A DNA stretch of 64,000 nucleotides from Edaphobacter lichenicola (lineage in GTDB: Bacteria; Acidobacteriota; Terriglobia; Terriglobales; Acidobacteriaceae), in NCBI RefSeq assembly GCF_025264645.1, contig NZ_CP073696.1, forward strand, positions 5,518,001 to 5,582,000. Direction: 5' to 3'. Below are positions 36,497-46,285 of this stretch, one piece after another. Every line of letters begins with the position of its first letter. The stretch's first letter is position 1. Both the position numbers and the translations under genes were made by a program. The notes beneath the pieces are model-generated. The model was given only the letters and a program-made list of their open reading frames with translations. It was not told the origin of the DNA and did not search any database.

Positions 36497-37369
36497 ATGA
36501 CCCAGCTCGCTGAAGTAGAAACCTCCGGAACGCAGACCGCCAGCGGCGCTCAAAGCCCAAAGCTTGTTCAGTACAGCCGAGCTTTTGCCGGGCTCTTCCT
36601 GCGCGATGTCTATGTCCTCCGACGCGAGTTCTTCCCCTTCGTTATCCGCGTCTGCATGAATCCGCTGCTGTTTCTCTTCGTCTTCACCTACGTCATCCCC
36701 CACATGAACGCCGGCGCGGCGATGAACCCAACGGGCGCCATGGCAGGAAACGCCTTCTCGACCGTCCTGCTCCCCGGCCTCATGGCCGTCGCCATTATGT
36801 TCTCCGGCATCGCAGCCGTTGCACTTCCTCTCGCGCAAGAGTTCGGGATCACTCGCGAGATCGACGATCGCGTCATGTGCCCGTTGCCAGTCCCATTCGT
36901 TGCCATTGAAAAAATCTGCTTCTCGGCTGTGCAGAGCGTTGTCGCGGCTTGCATTGTGTACCCTTTGGCCTACTACGTTCCAGCAACGCACCCCACGACG
37001 CACGTCACCAGCTGGCCCTTCCTCATCCTTGTCGTAGCCTTGGCCAGCCTCACCGCCGGTGCGCTTGGTCTCACCATTGGCACCAGCGTCAAACCTCAGC
37101 AGATTGGCCTCATCTTCGGCGTAGTTGTCATCCCCATTACGTTTCTTGGCTGCGTTTACTATCCGTGGGCCGCGCTCACCCACATTCGCTGGCTCCAAGT
37201 CGGTGTGCTCATCAACCCCATCGTCTACATGAGCGAAGGCCTCCGAGCTGCGCTTACGCCGACGCTCCCCCACATGCACCAGTACCTCATCGTGACTATG
37301 CTGTTCGCGTCTCTCTGCCTCTTGACGTGGTTAGGCATCAAAGGGTTCCTTCGCCGCGTCATCGGCTAA
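36497..37369 (+). CDS. ABC-2 type permease
   Basis: The 290-residue membrane protein has about six helices and the ABC-2 signature region (FSTVLLPGLMAVAIMFSGIAAVALPLAQEFGI, then DDRVMCPLPV). It forms a two-gene exporter with the ATPase upstream, similar to NodJ/daunorubicin-type systems. The exported compound is unknown. Confidence 0.92.
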   Translation: MTQLAEVETSGTQTASGAQSPKLVQYSRAFAGLFLRDVYVLRREFFPFVIRVCMNPLLFLFVFTYVIPHMNAGAAMNPTGAMAGNAFSTVLLPGLMAVAIMFSGIAAVALPLAQEFGITREIDDRVMCPLPVPFVAIEKICFSAVQSVVAACIVYPLAYYVPATHPTTHVTSWPFLILVVALASLTAGALGLTIGTSVKPQQIGLIFGVVVIPITFLGCVYYPWAALTHIRWLQVGVLINPIVYMSEGLRAALTPTLPHMHQYLIVTMLFASLCLLTWLGIKGFLRRVIG

Positions 37370-37379
37370 TTCAGTGCCG

Positions 37380-38393
37380 CTAGGCAGCCACCAGTTTCCC
37401 GCGCAGAGCCTCGGCAATCAGCTGCCCGTGAAACCGTCCATTCTCGATAAAGATTTCATTGGTCCGCTCACCGGCAACGATCACGCCAGCTAGATAAATT
37501 CCTGGAACATTGCTCTCCAACGTTGCGGGATCGCACACCGGGCAACGGTCGTTCGCCTCGTCCAGCTTCACGCCTAACTGCTCGATAAAGCTGAAGTCCG
37601 GGTGGTATCCCGTTAGCGCAAACACAAACTGGTTCGCAATCGTCACAACACCCGACGGCGTCGACAAAGTCACCTCATCCTCGGAGATGTTGGTCACTGT
37701 GCTATCGAAGTAGGCCGTGATCTCGCCATTCTTCACACGATTGTTGATGTCCGGCAGAATCCAGTACTTCACATGCCGATGCATCTCTCTGCCGCGGTGC
37801 ACCAGAGTCACCTTCGCGCCATGCCGCCACAGATCGAGCGCCGCGATCGCAGCGGAGTTTTTGCCGCCAATTACCACAACATCCAGCCCATAAAACGGAT
37901 GTGGTTCATGGTAGTAGTGCTTCACCTTCACGAGATCCTCGCCAGGAATCCCCAGATAATTCGGCAGGTCGTAGTATCCAGTTGCGATCACCAGCTTGCG
38001 CGCACGATGCTTCAGCATCCGCCCGAATTGATCCATCGCATGAACGACAAAATCTCCGTCGGAGCCATCCACTCGCTGCACCTTTTCATACTGGCGAATG
38101 TCCAGCTTGTAGTGCTCCGCCACTTTGCGGTAGTACTCGAGCGCCTCGTTGCGATTCGGCTTCTGGTTCGGGCTGGAGAAGGGCATCCCACCGATCTCCA
38201 GCAGCTCCGGCGTCGTAAAAAACGTCATGTGCGCCGGGTAATGGAACAGTGAGTTGCAGAGACATCCCTTGTCGACAAGCATTGCGGTAAATCCGGCGCG
38301 CTGCGCCTCAATCGCACAGGCCAGACCTGTCGGCCCTGCGCCAATCACCAGCAAATCAACGATCTCTTCCGCCCCATCGCTCATACTGTTCAT
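37380..38393 (-). CDS. ypdA: YpdA-family flavoprotein (possible bacillithiol disulfide reductase)
   Basis: The 337-residue FAD/NAD(P)H protein has the dinucleotide motifs GAGPTGLACAIEA (FAD) and VVVIGGKNSAAIAALDL (NADPH), and the C-terminal GIYLAGVIVAGERTNEIFIENGR of the YpdA/Bdr group. Firmicute Bdr enzymes have a reactive Cys in the GGGPCG loop; here that residue is Thr22, with Cys26 nearby. A CPVC pair is present at about 284-287, absent in my memory of Firmicute sequences. Bacillithiol reduction is a family-level inference only. Confidence 0.85.
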   Translation of the reverse strand: MNSMSDGAEEIVDLLVIGAGPTGLACAIEAQRAGFTAMLVDKGCLCNSLFHYPAHMTFFTTPELLEIGGMPFSSPNQKPNRNEALEYYRKVAEHYKLDIRQYEKVQRVDGSDGDFVVHAMDQFGRMLKHRARKLVIATGYYDLPNYLGIPGEDLVKVKHYYHEPHPFYGLDVVVIGGKNSAAIAALDLWRHGAKVTLVHRGREMHRHVKYWILPDINNRVKNGEITAYFDSTVTNISEDEVTLSTPSGVVTIANQFVFALTGYHPDFSFIEQLGVKLDEANDRCPVCDPATLESNVPGIYLAGVIVAGERTNEIFIENGRFHGQLIAEALRGKLVAA

Positions 38394-38437
38394 TCTACTG
38401 AACGTGGATCGATGAATGTTGAGACAGAGATTCGGTA

Positions 38438-39145
38438 TTAGCTCTCGAGCATTACAAGCTTATGTGCAATCGCAAACAGCGCGAGCTCCAGACGCGTCGA
38501 AACCCCTGTCTTGTCGAAGATATTCGACAGGTGCCGCTTCACCGTCTCCTCGCTGATGGCAAACTGCTTCGCAACGTCCTTGTTGCTGCAACCTTCAACG
38601 ATGCAGGTCACCACTTCAAGCTCCCTTGGCGTCAGACCATAGGTCTTGCGCTCAGGCACGGCTGCAGCTTTCTTCACCAACTCGTTGAGCGCCGTCACAA
38701 GGTTCACAACTCGCTCGCCGCCAATCCAGTAGTCCCCGGAGAGTACCGCACGCAGCGAACGAGAGAGATCACCCGCAACAGCGTCCTTCAGCACAATTCC
38801 GCGGGCTCCAATCTGGAGCGCTTCGATGATCTGCTGCGTCGAGATCGTGCTCGTCAGCATGATGATCTTCACTCGCGGCGACTTGCTCATAATCGCGCGC
38901 AACGCCTCAAGGCCCGGCAAACGGGGCATCTGCAGATCGAGCAGCAGAATATCCGGCTCCAGCTCCAGCGTCTGCGTAATTGCGACGTCGCCATCCTCGG
39001 CCTCGCCCACGACTTCAAACCCCGGCTCACTCTCCAGCATGTTTTTGACGCCGAAGCGGACCACCGGATGATCGTCTGCCACGACGATACGGATGGGCGT
39101 TGCTGCTAAGGCAGCATCCTCAGATTTCTTCACTGCTTCCTTCAT
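38438..39145 (-). CDS. NarL/LuxR-type response regulator
   Basis: The 235-residue regulator has a receiver domain (VVADDHPVVRFGV, phospho-accepting Asp in ILLLDLQMP, LKDAVAG) and a C-terminal LuxR helix-turn-helix (LTPRELEVVTCIVEGCSNKDVAK..VKRHLSNIFDKTG). ATG 39145 has GAGGAGAG upstream, giving a usual N-terminal extension; longer frames to 39241 are less likely. It follows the REC-Hpt gene by 13 bases, so the pair is an operon. No kinase is adjacent. Confidence 0.92.
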   Translation of the reverse strand: MKEAVKKSEDAALAATPIRIVVADDHPVVRFGVKNMLESEPGFEVVGEAEDGDVAITQTLELEPDILLLDLQMPRLPGLEALRAIMSKSPRVKIIMLTSTISTQQIIEALQIGARGIVLKDAVAGDLSRSLRAVLSGDYWIGGERVVNLVTALNELVKKAAAVPERKTYGLTPRELEVVTCIVEGCSNKDVAKQFAISEETVKRHLSNIFDKTGVSTRLELALFAIAHKLVMLES

Positions 39146-39158
39146 TCCGCGTCTCTCC

Positions 39159-39896
39159 TCACAAATCATTGGCCCGATTATGGTTGATCCCGTGTGCGAC
39201 CAGAATACGCCGCAGCCGTTCGCATGCCAGTAGGAATTCATTGAGCGAAGCTATATGGTCATCACGCAAACCCCGCTCCTCCATTGATGTTGCAAGACTT
39301 TGCAGCTCGATCGCCCCAACCATCCCGCAACCTCCTTTGATCGCGTGCGCCCCCCTTCTATACGCGCCATCGTCGCCGTCAGATGCAGCCTGTCGCATCG
39401 CCGCAATTCTATTCTCCGCATCCGCCAAACAAAGTGCATACAGCTGCTCCAGTCGCGGCCGCGGCATCGACCCTGCAAGCTTCTCATAAACGACCCCGCT
39501 GAGCACATTTTCATCCTTGCTGTGGGGCTTGTCGCCCGCGGCATGAGTTCCTCCGGCGATCGCCTCTGCCAGTGTCTCCATCCTGAACGGCTTCAGCAGA
39601 AACCCATCAAACTCTCGCCCCGCCCCATCCTCCAACTCGCTCGCGCTCATTCCGACGACCAGGGTCTCTGCGCCGCACAGATCGCGCACCTGCCTCGCGA
39701 GCGCATCCCCCGTCGTTCCAGGCATCTGCATGTCGGTCAAGACCACCTCTGGCCGCGGATGCATCGTCTGCAGATGTACCAACGCGGCATCCCCTGAATC
39801 TACCGACTCGACCTCATACCCCTCAGCCTGGAGCAAAAGCGCCAGCACCTCCCGACTTACCTCATCGTCTTCAACAACCAAGATCCGAACCGGCAT
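39159..39896 (-). CDS. Receiver-Hpt phosphorelay protein
   Basis: This 245-residue protein joins an N-terminal receiver (VVEDDEVSREVLALLLQ, Asp in VVLTDMQMP, Lys in LLKPF) to a C-terminal Hpt domain (HAIKGGCGMVGA with the phosphorylatable His at about 184). It has no kinase core or DNA-binding part, so it can only relay phosphate between other proteins. ATG 39896 (MPVRILVVEDDE) has GGGGAAG upstream. The next gene is the NarL-type regulator. Confidence 0.9.
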   Translation of the reverse strand: MPVRILVVEDDEVSREVLALLLQAEGYEVESVDSGDAALVHLQTMHPRPEVVLTDMQMPGTTGDALARQVRDLCGAETLVVGMSASELEDGAGREFDGFLLKPFRMETLAEAIAGGTHAAGDKPHSKDENVLSGVVYEKLAGSMPRPRLEQLYALCLADAENRIAAMRQAASDGDDGAYRRGAHAIKGGCGMVGAIELQSLATSMEERGLRDDHIASLNEFLLACERLRRILVAHGINHNRANDL

Positions 39897-39976
39897 GTGC
39901 TCTTCCCCAGCGCAAAGACTACCAACTGACTGGCTCCGGTTCCACTCTCTCACGCGATAGCGGTACAGTAGTTGGC

Positions 39977-41917
39977 ATGGCCCCGGGGGATCAGCAGGAC
40001 GAGCACGACCAAAAGCAGACCAATCAGCAAACTCAAGCGGCCACAGATTTTGCCGCCCTGGCCTCCCGCGTCGAAGCCCTCGAGCGGCAACTGGCCGAGT
40101 TGCATGTCTCCTCCTCAGACAGATCCCGGCACCTTCCTCTCTCCCGTAGAGCCTCACGATCCGCCACGGGCAACCCTGTTGCGCCAAATTTTGCCAGACA
40201 TCTCCCCAAGCTCGAAAGCTCGCTCGAAGACCGAATCGGATCTCAGTTGTTCAGCCGCATCGGCATCGTCGCTCTGCTCATTGCAACGACCTTGTTTCTC
40301 AAGTGGGCGATCGACAACCACTACATCGGCCCTGTCGGCCGTATTCTGGCTGGCTTCGTCGCAGGTGCCGGGATCATCGTGTGGTCCGAGCGGTTCCGCC
40401 GCCAGAACTTCGCCGCCTTCTCGTACGCATTGAAAGCAATCGGCAGCGGAGCGCTCTATCTCTCGCTCTGGGCCGCCTTCCAGCTCTACCATCTCCTCCC
40501 CGCCGAAGTCGCTCTTGGCGCCATGATCGTGGTCACCGCATGGAACGCCTACATGGCATGGTCGCAGAACAGCCAGATTCTCGCCGCCTACGCCCTCGCT
40601 GGAGGCTTCGCCACTCCGCTGCTCCTCTCGACCGGCGGCAATCATGAGATATTCCTCTTCATCTACATCCTCTCCATCGACATCGCTACTGTCATTCTGG
40701 TCCGTCTCAAACCCTGGCCCCGCCTTTTGATCGGGGCATTTCCCGCTACTGTCGCCTTCTTCATCGTGTGGTACGTCGAATGGTTCAACGTCGACAACAC
40801 GTCAAAGCCGCTCGCCACCACAACGATTTTTCTAGCGGCGTTCTTCCTGACATTTCTCGTCCCCTCCCTTCGGACCTCGCGAAACGAAGAACGGACGAGT
40901 GCTTCTATCCCCGAGATTCTTCTTCCCCTTGCCAATGCCCTCTTCGCCGCTTTCGCGTTCTATGCGATCCTGCAGGACACTGGCAATCACGACCTCCAAC
41001 CGTGGGTCGCGGTTCTATTTGCCGCCCTTTACCTCGGCCTGATGCGCCTCGTCCAGCCTCAGGTCACCTCCGCAGTCCATCTCTCCCTGGCAATCGTCTT
41101 CCTTACCATTGCCATCCCCCTCAAAGGCAGCGGACGTTGGATCATCGTAGGCTGGCTTGCAGAAGGCGCTGCCCTCCTCTGGGTCGCGGCCCGTCTCACA
41201 AGATCAACATCAGACGAAGCCGCCCTCACGGCTCCGCGCCTCCTTCGCCGTCTCGCCATCGCAGCTCTAACGCTCGGAATCTGCGGCCTCCTCGTCGAAC
41301 CATTCTGGCTCGATGAGCGAATCAACACGGCCTTCTTCAATCTTCGCTTCGCGACTGCGCTCTTCGGTCTCGTTGCCCTCGGTATCTCCGCTCTGGTCGC
41401 ACACCGTCCTCTCAATCGTGATACTCATCACGACAAATCCTTTCCTAGCTGGCTGCTCATCGCAGGGTCTTGTATCGTGGCCTTCAACTTCATCGCCATC
41501 CTGTCTTGTCTTCGCGAGCTCGACTCCGCATGGCGCGTCTCTGCAGGCAACCCTGAGGCCGATCTTCAAAAAGCTCTCGCGATCTCAGCCTTCCTTATGC
41601 TCTACGGCGCAGGCCTGCTGACTGTTGGCTTCTGGAAGCGCTCCGCCTTCATCCGTTGGCAGGCTCTCGTCCTTCTCGTCTTCACCATCGGCAAAGCGTT
41701 TCTCTACGATCTCCGCGATCTCAGCCAGGGCTATCGCGTCCTCAGCTTTCTCGGCCTCGGTGCGTTGCTGATGGCAGTAAGCTTCGCCTATCAAAAAGAC
41801 TGGCTCGCCCTCCGCGATCCCCACCCAGCAGAAGAACCTGGCAATCCCAGCCACCGCGATCCCAGTCATCTTGATCCCAGACATCCTGATCCTAGACACC
41901 AAGGAGCCGACCAGTGA
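39977..41917 (+). CDS. DUF2339 polytopic membrane protein
   Basis: The 646-residue protein has an N-terminal coiled coil (ALASRVEALERQLAEL) and about 15 or more helices that fill the rest, as in DUF2339 (PF10101) proteins. Function is unknown. Its 3' end holds a 15-base tandem repeat encoding His-x-Asp-Pro units. It overlaps the following DUF3999 gene by four bases and is divergent from the REC-Hpt operon. Confidence 0.88.
   Translation: MAPGDQQDEHDQKQTNQQTQAATDFAALASRVEALERQLAELHVSSSDRSRHLPLSRRASRSATGNPVAPNFARHLPKLESSLEDRIGSQLFSRIGIVALLIATTLFLKWAIDNHYIGPVGRILAGFVAGAGIIVWSERFRRQNFAAFSYALKAIGSGALYLSLWAAFQLYHLLPAEVALGAMIVVTAWNAYMAWSQNSQILAAYALAGGFATPLLLSTGGNHEIFLFIYILSIDIATVILVRLKPWPRLLIGAFPATVAFFIVWYVEWFNVDNTSKPLATTTIFLAAFFLTFLVPSLRTSRNEERTSASIPEILLPLANALFAAFAFYAILQDTGNHDLQPWVAVLFAALYLGLMRLVQPQVTSAVHLSLAIVFLTIAIPLKGSGRWIIVGWLAEGAALLWVAARLTRSTSDEAALTAPRLLRRLAIAALTLGICGLLVEPFWLDERINTAFFNLRFATALFGLVALGISALVAHRPLNRDTHHDKSFPSWLLIAGSCIVAFNFIAILSCLRELDSAWRVSAGNPEADLQKALAISAFLMLYGAGLLTVGFWKRSAFIRWQALVLLVFTIGKAFLYDLRDLSQGYRVLSFLGLGALLMAVSFAYQKDWLALRDPHPAEEPGNPSHRDPSHLDPRHPDPRHQGADQ
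41851..41895 (+). repeat. Three 15-base tandem repeats at 3' end of the DUF2339 gene
   Basis: The units CCACCGCGATCCCAG, TCATCTTGATCCCAG and ACATCCTGATCCTAG are imperfect 15-base copies, each encoding His-x-Asp-Pro-Ser/Arg. They form the last residues before the GTGA overlap with the DUF3999 gene. Confidence 0.7.
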
Positions 41918-43197
41918 AGTCCGCGATACTCCTAGCGCTTCTCCTCTGGCAGGCGGGCCCCGAGACCCCCAGTCCGCACTATCTCCGCTATCAACGGATC
42001 GTCGCACCCTCCGCCCCCGGTCAAAACTGCGCCGTCATCGATCCGCAACTCTTTCCCCACGCCGCCGCGTCTCTGAAAGACCTCCGCCTCTTCCAAGGCA
42101 CCCGCGAAGTTCCCTATGCCATCACGCTCAGCGAACCCCAGCAGCCCGACAGCGATACCGCCACCATCCGCAACCTCGGCCTGCGCGGCCGCAACATCGT
42201 CTTCGACCTCGAGATGCCGAATCGCCCCTACACCGAGATCGACCTCGACCTCGCCGGACACGACTTTCTTGCCACTGCCACCGTCTCCGGCACGCGCGAC
42301 CCCAACTACGTGAACCAGACTCATCTCGGCGACTTCACTCTCTTCGATCTCACCACCCAACACCTCTCCCGCAACACCGCTATCCACCTGCAGGAGACCA
42401 GCCTCCCCTACCTCCACGTAGAGCTTGCTGTCTCTCTGGCTGCAGGCACGAGCGCCAGCTCTCTAACGCCCGAAGCACTCCAAAAGATGGTGCAAAGCGT
42501 TACCGTCCCTCCCAGCCGCGAAGCTCAATCCCTCTACACCACGGCGGCCCGCAGCTCTACCATCACCCAACGAAGCCGCCAGAGCATCGGCACCTTCGCA
42601 CTACCCGAGCGCATCCCCATCGAGCGCGTCTCCTTTGACCTTGCACCAACCTATAAGGCCAACTTTAGCCGCGACGTCCGCATCACCGATCATCCCGACG
42701 GCACAGCCAACTCCGCTAGTGAAACCCTCGCCGGCACGATCCTCCGCGTCCATCTGACCCAGGCCGGTCGCGAGATCCGTCAGGAGCAGCTCAGCGTCCC
42801 CGCCACCCTCGGCTCCAACATGCAAAGCGCGGCGACCGTCCAGGTTGCCGTCGAGAACGGCGACGACACTCCGCTTCCTATCGCAGCCATTCGACTGGAG
42901 ATGCGTCAGCGCAAGATCTGCTTCGACACCTCCGACACCCAAGCTCTCACTCTTTACTATGGCGATCCTGGCCTCACTGCCCCGCAGTATGACTATGCCC
43001 GGCTCTTCTCAGCATCCGGCGCAATCCACACCGCACAGTTGGGCCCAGAGCAACTCAACGCAGCCTATCGCGACCGGCCTGACGCGCGTCCGCTCACGGA
43101 GCGTCGTCCCCATCTTCTCTGGATTATTCTCCTGGTCGTGATCTGCATCCTCGCAATCATCGCCATTCGCAGTTCGAAGAACATCCACCATCACTAA
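41914..43197 (+). CDS. DUF3999 periplasmic-facing membrane protein
   Basis: The 427-residue protein starts at GTG 41914, overlapping the DUF2339 stop (GTGA). It has a short N-terminal hydrophobic signal (ILLALLLWQAGP), a large beta-rich extracytoplasmic part and one C-terminal helix (LLWIILLVVICILAIIAIR) with a basic HHH end. The pair DUF2339/DUF3999 is conserved in other Proteobacteria and Acidobacteriota; its role is unknown. Confidence 0.88.
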   Translation: MKSAILLALLLWQAGPETPSPHYLRYQRIVAPSAPGQNCAVIDPQLFPHAAASLKDLRLFQGTREVPYAITLSEPQQPDSDTATIRNLGLRGRNIVFDLEMPNRPYTEIDLDLAGHDFLATATVSGTRDPNYVNQTHLGDFTLFDLTTQHLSRNTAIHLQETSLPYLHVELAVSLAAGTSASSLTPEALQKMVQSVTVPPSREAQSLYTTAARSSTITQRSRQSIGTFALPERIPIERVSFDLAPTYKANFSRDVRITDHPDGTANSASETLAGTILRVHLTQAGREIRQEQLSVPATLGSNMQSAATVQVAVENGDDTPLPIAAIRLEMRQRKICFDTSDTQALTLYYGDPGLTAPQYDYARLFSASGAIHTAQLGPEQLNAAYRDRPDARPLTERRPHLLWIILLVVICILAIIAIRSSKNIHHH

Positions 43198-43233
43198 CAA
43201 CGTCCTCGAAATGAATCTTACGATACGAAACGA

Positions 43234-45921
43234 CTAGCGGATCGCCGCATCCACCTCGTTGATCCAGTTCGGCGACTTCAAGATCTCACGTGGCTTCGAT
43301 CCATCCGCAGGCCCCACCAGACCATCGTTGTACATCATGTCGATCAGATGAGCGGCACGGCCATATCCAATCCGCAGCCGTCGCTGCAGCAGGGAAGTGC
43401 TCGCCTTTCCAAACTCGAACACCAGCCTCACCGCATCGTCATAGAGCTCGTCGTTATTGTCCCCGTCAACTCCGCCATCTCCATCCTTGCCGGTGCCGGC
43501 ATCTTCTTTCGGACCTTCAAGGAATCCATGTACGTACTCGGCCTCTCCCTGCGCCTTCCAAAAGGCAGTGACCGCCGAGATCTCTTTTTCCGTCACAAAC
43601 GGAGCATGCACCCGCTGCACCCTGCTCGTTCCTGGCGGCAGATAGAGCATATCTCCGCGCCCCAGCAGGCTCTCCGCGCCGTTTGAGTCGATGATCGTTC
43701 GCGAGTCCACCTTCGTCGCCAGCCGGAAGCTCATACGAGTCGGTACGTTTGCCTTGATCAATCCAGTAATGACATCGACCGATGGCCGTTGCGTCGCCAG
43801 CACAAGGTGAATACCCACGGCACGCGCCATCTGCGCCAACCGCGTGATCGACTCTTCCACATTCGCGCGATCGAGCATCATCAGATCGGCCAGCTCATCG
43901 ATGATGATGATGATGTACGGCAGCGGCTCCTGATTCACATCCTCAAACAGATACTCGCTGCCATGATCGAACAACTTGTTGAACTGATCGATGTTCCGAA
44001 CATGGTTCGCCGCCAGCAGCTTCAACCGGCGCTCCATCTCACGCACCGCATTTCGCAGCGCATTCGCCGCCAGTTTCGCCTCGGTAATGATCGGCGTAAA
44101 CAGATGCGGAATCCCTTCATACATTCCCAGTTCAACCCGCTTCGGGTCAACGAGGATCATCCTCACCTGCTCGGGCGTGCTCTTGAACAGCACACTCATA
44201 ATCATCGCGTTGATCGCGACCGACTTACCCGATCCCGTCGAGCCAGCGATCAGCACGTGCGGCATACTCGCCAGATCGGCGGTCACAATGCGCCCGTTGA
44301 TGTCTTTGCCCAGTGCAATCGCCAGCCTGCTCTTCGACTGCGCAAAGCTCTCACACTCCACGACATCCCTTAACCAGATCGTCTCGCGCTCATGGTTCGG
44401 CACCTGAATCCCCACGGTGCTCTTACCCGGCATTCGCTCAATCAGGATCGACTCCGCCGCCATCGCCAGACAGAGATCGTCAGCCAGCCCGGTAATACGA
44501 GCAACCTTAACTCCAGCCTCCGGCTTGAACTCAAACGTCGTCACCACAGGCCCGGGATTGATCTGCGTCACCTGCCCATCCACTCCAAACTCGGCAGACT
44601 TCTCGACCAGCACCCGAGCCTCTTCGCGCAGCGCATCCTCGCGGACGATTGCGTGCTCTTCGCTCCGATACAGCAGCGAAGAAGGCGGCAGCTTATACCC
44701 GCGTACGCTCTTCGGCACAATCGTTACCGGTTTGATGTCCGCATCCGCACGCTTCCCAAACGAGATGTTCTCCGATAGTGTGTGCAACGGAGCAGGAGCA
44801 ATCGGCCCGGCAAATGAAGCTCTTGGTTCCTCTGCCACTTTCTTCGGCGCCTTCATCGGCGCAGCAGCCTTCATCGAAATCGGCTCGCGCCACTCCTCAT
44901 CGCGCCGGGTATCTCCAGCAAAATCACCGAAGTTCGACTCATCATCCAGCGCATGCACCGGAGCAGCTGCCTTCGCCAGCACCTCAGCAAAGGGCGCTGC
45001 CGCAGCCGCAGCCGTCCCGAACGCCGTTACCGGCGGAGCATCCACCAGTGTCCTTGGCATAGCCTGAAAGATCGAAGTCGGATGTCCAGGAGCCGCAATA
45101 TCCTCCGGCGCAATCGAGATCGGCTGAACCCGCTTCTTCCTGCTTAACCATCCGAACAGTCCGCCCAGCAACGTCGTGGTCTCTGGCTCTGGCTCGAGTC
45201 TCTTGCGCTCTGCCTCCTCCACCATCTCCCGCAGGCGTCGAGCCTTTGCATCCGCCTGCTCACGCTTGCTCCCATACGACTCTTCGATCGCTGCTTCCGC
45301 GCCCGCGCGTCTGCTGCGTCGCTGCGACCACCAATCCCACAGCCGCTGCACGAAACCGAAGCGAATCGTCGCCCACTCCCGCGCCGTGTTGAACGTAAAC
45401 GTAGTCGCCAGATAGAGTGACACCGCAACCATCAGCGCGAACACGATTGCCGCCCCTGGCAGGTTCAGGTAATGCACCATAAAGTCCGCCAGCAGGCGGC
45501 CCGTCGTACCTTCAATCGGCAACGAACTCCGCCACAGCATCGTTCCCGGTAGCAACGCAATCGCCGCCGGTGCAAACACCACCCACATTCCCAAACCAAT
45601 CGTCTTTGCCAGCGGAGACCCGGCTGGCCGCGACCGCATCCAGCAGACTCCAAGCCGCGCGAGTACCAGCGGCAGAAAGAACGCTGCTACGCCAATCAAC
45701 TGGAGCGTCGCGTCGGCAAGATACGCCCCGACCATGCCGGTCCAGTTATGCGCGGGCCGTCCCGTTACGTACTGTCCAACCGTATTGAACGAGGGATCCG
45801 TGGGGGTATAGCTGGCCAACGCCAGCAGCAGCAGTCCTGCTCCCACCAGTATGACCATCCCGAGGATCTCGTTCAGGCGGCGGTTGCGCGTCGGTGTCGA
45901 AACAAGTCTCAGGGTTTTCAT
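43234..45921 (-). CDS. ftsK: DNA translocase FtsK
   Basis: FtsK pumps DNA at the division septum and activates XerCD at dif. The 895-residue protein has four to five N-terminal helices (to about residue 170), a variable linker (about 200-430), the RecA-like motor with Walker A GSTGSGKSVA and Walker B region YIIIIIDELADLMM, and a C-terminal gamma winged-helix domain (DDAVRLVFEFGKASTSLLQRRLRIGYGRAAHLID). The gamma domain reads KOPS-like sites. It is a complete and normally organised protein. Confidence 0.95.
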   Translation of the reverse strand: MKTLRLVSTPTRNRRLNEILGMVILVGAGLLLLALASYTPTDPSFNTVGQYVTGRPAHNWTGMVGAYLADATLQLIGVAAFFLPLVLARLGVCWMRSRPAGSPLAKTIGLGMWVVFAPAAIALLPGTMLWRSSLPIEGTTGRLLADFMVHYLNLPGAAIVFALMVAVSLYLATTFTFNTAREWATIRFGFVQRLWDWWSQRRSRRAGAEAAIEESYGSKREQADAKARRLREMVEEAERKRLEPEPETTTLLGGLFGWLSRKKRVQPISIAPEDIAAPGHPTSIFQAMPRTLVDAPPVTAFGTAAAAAAPFAEVLAKAAAPVHALDDESNFGDFAGDTRRDEEWREPISMKAAAPMKAPKKVAEEPRASFAGPIAPAPLHTLSENISFGKRADADIKPVTIVPKSVRGYKLPPSSLLYRSEEHAIVREDALREEARVLVEKSAEFGVDGQVTQINPGPVVTTFEFKPEAGVKVARITGLADDLCLAMAAESILIERMPGKSTVGIQVPNHERETIWLRDVVECESFAQSKSRLAIALGKDINGRIVTADLASMPHVLIAGSTGSGKSVAINAMIMSVLFKSTPEQVRMILVDPKRVELGMYEGIPHLFTPIITEAKLAANALRNAVREMERRLKLLAANHVRNIDQFNKLFDHGSEYLFEDVNQEPLPYIIIIIDELADLMMLDRANVEESITRLAQMARAVGIHLVLATQRPSVDVITGLIKANVPTRMSFRLATKVDSRTIIDSNGAESLLGRGDMLYLPPGTSRVQRVHAPFVTEKEISAVTAFWKAQGEAEYVHGFLEGPKEDAGTGKDGDGGVDGDNNDELYDDAVRLVFEFGKASTSLLQRRLRIGYGRAAHLIDMMYNDGLVGPADGSKPREILKSPNWINEVDAAIR

Positions 45922-46285
45922 TGGGGAGCCTTCATGGTTGAGGTGCGCGCGGACTCACTCGCCCCAGAGCGCAAAACCGCTGCACACCGGGCGATCCAAA
46001 CTGAGTCCGCGAACCACCAGAGCATCTTCGATTATCCCAGTCGCCCCGACATAAATGTGTGGAAACCTAAATTGGGGTACCCGAATACAAACCCGCGGCC
46101 ACTCCCTGCATCTACCTTTTTATATCCGCCGCCGGGCCAAATATCCTCCCGGCGGTCCTTAGAACCGGTTGGCGGGGGCGCGGGATTTTCGCGATTTCTC
46201 TTGCTTGCCGTCGGCATAGGAGAATCGCGCACAGCCGACGGACCCCGCCCCAACCGAACCCACTGTACCCAAGATTGAGGATCCT
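45922..46285. other. Spacer between ftsK and the PA2169-type gene
   Basis: The region holds the divergent start of ftsK and of the gene at 46286. Overlapping short frames on both strands show no family pattern, and no repeat or hairpin stood out except a GC-rich stretch around 46120-46180. Confidence 0.45.

Noticed and set aside
36200..37279. 359-codon minus-strand frame opposite the ABC exporter genes
   Set aside because: Antisense shadow of two well-supported genes with complete motifs on the plus strand.
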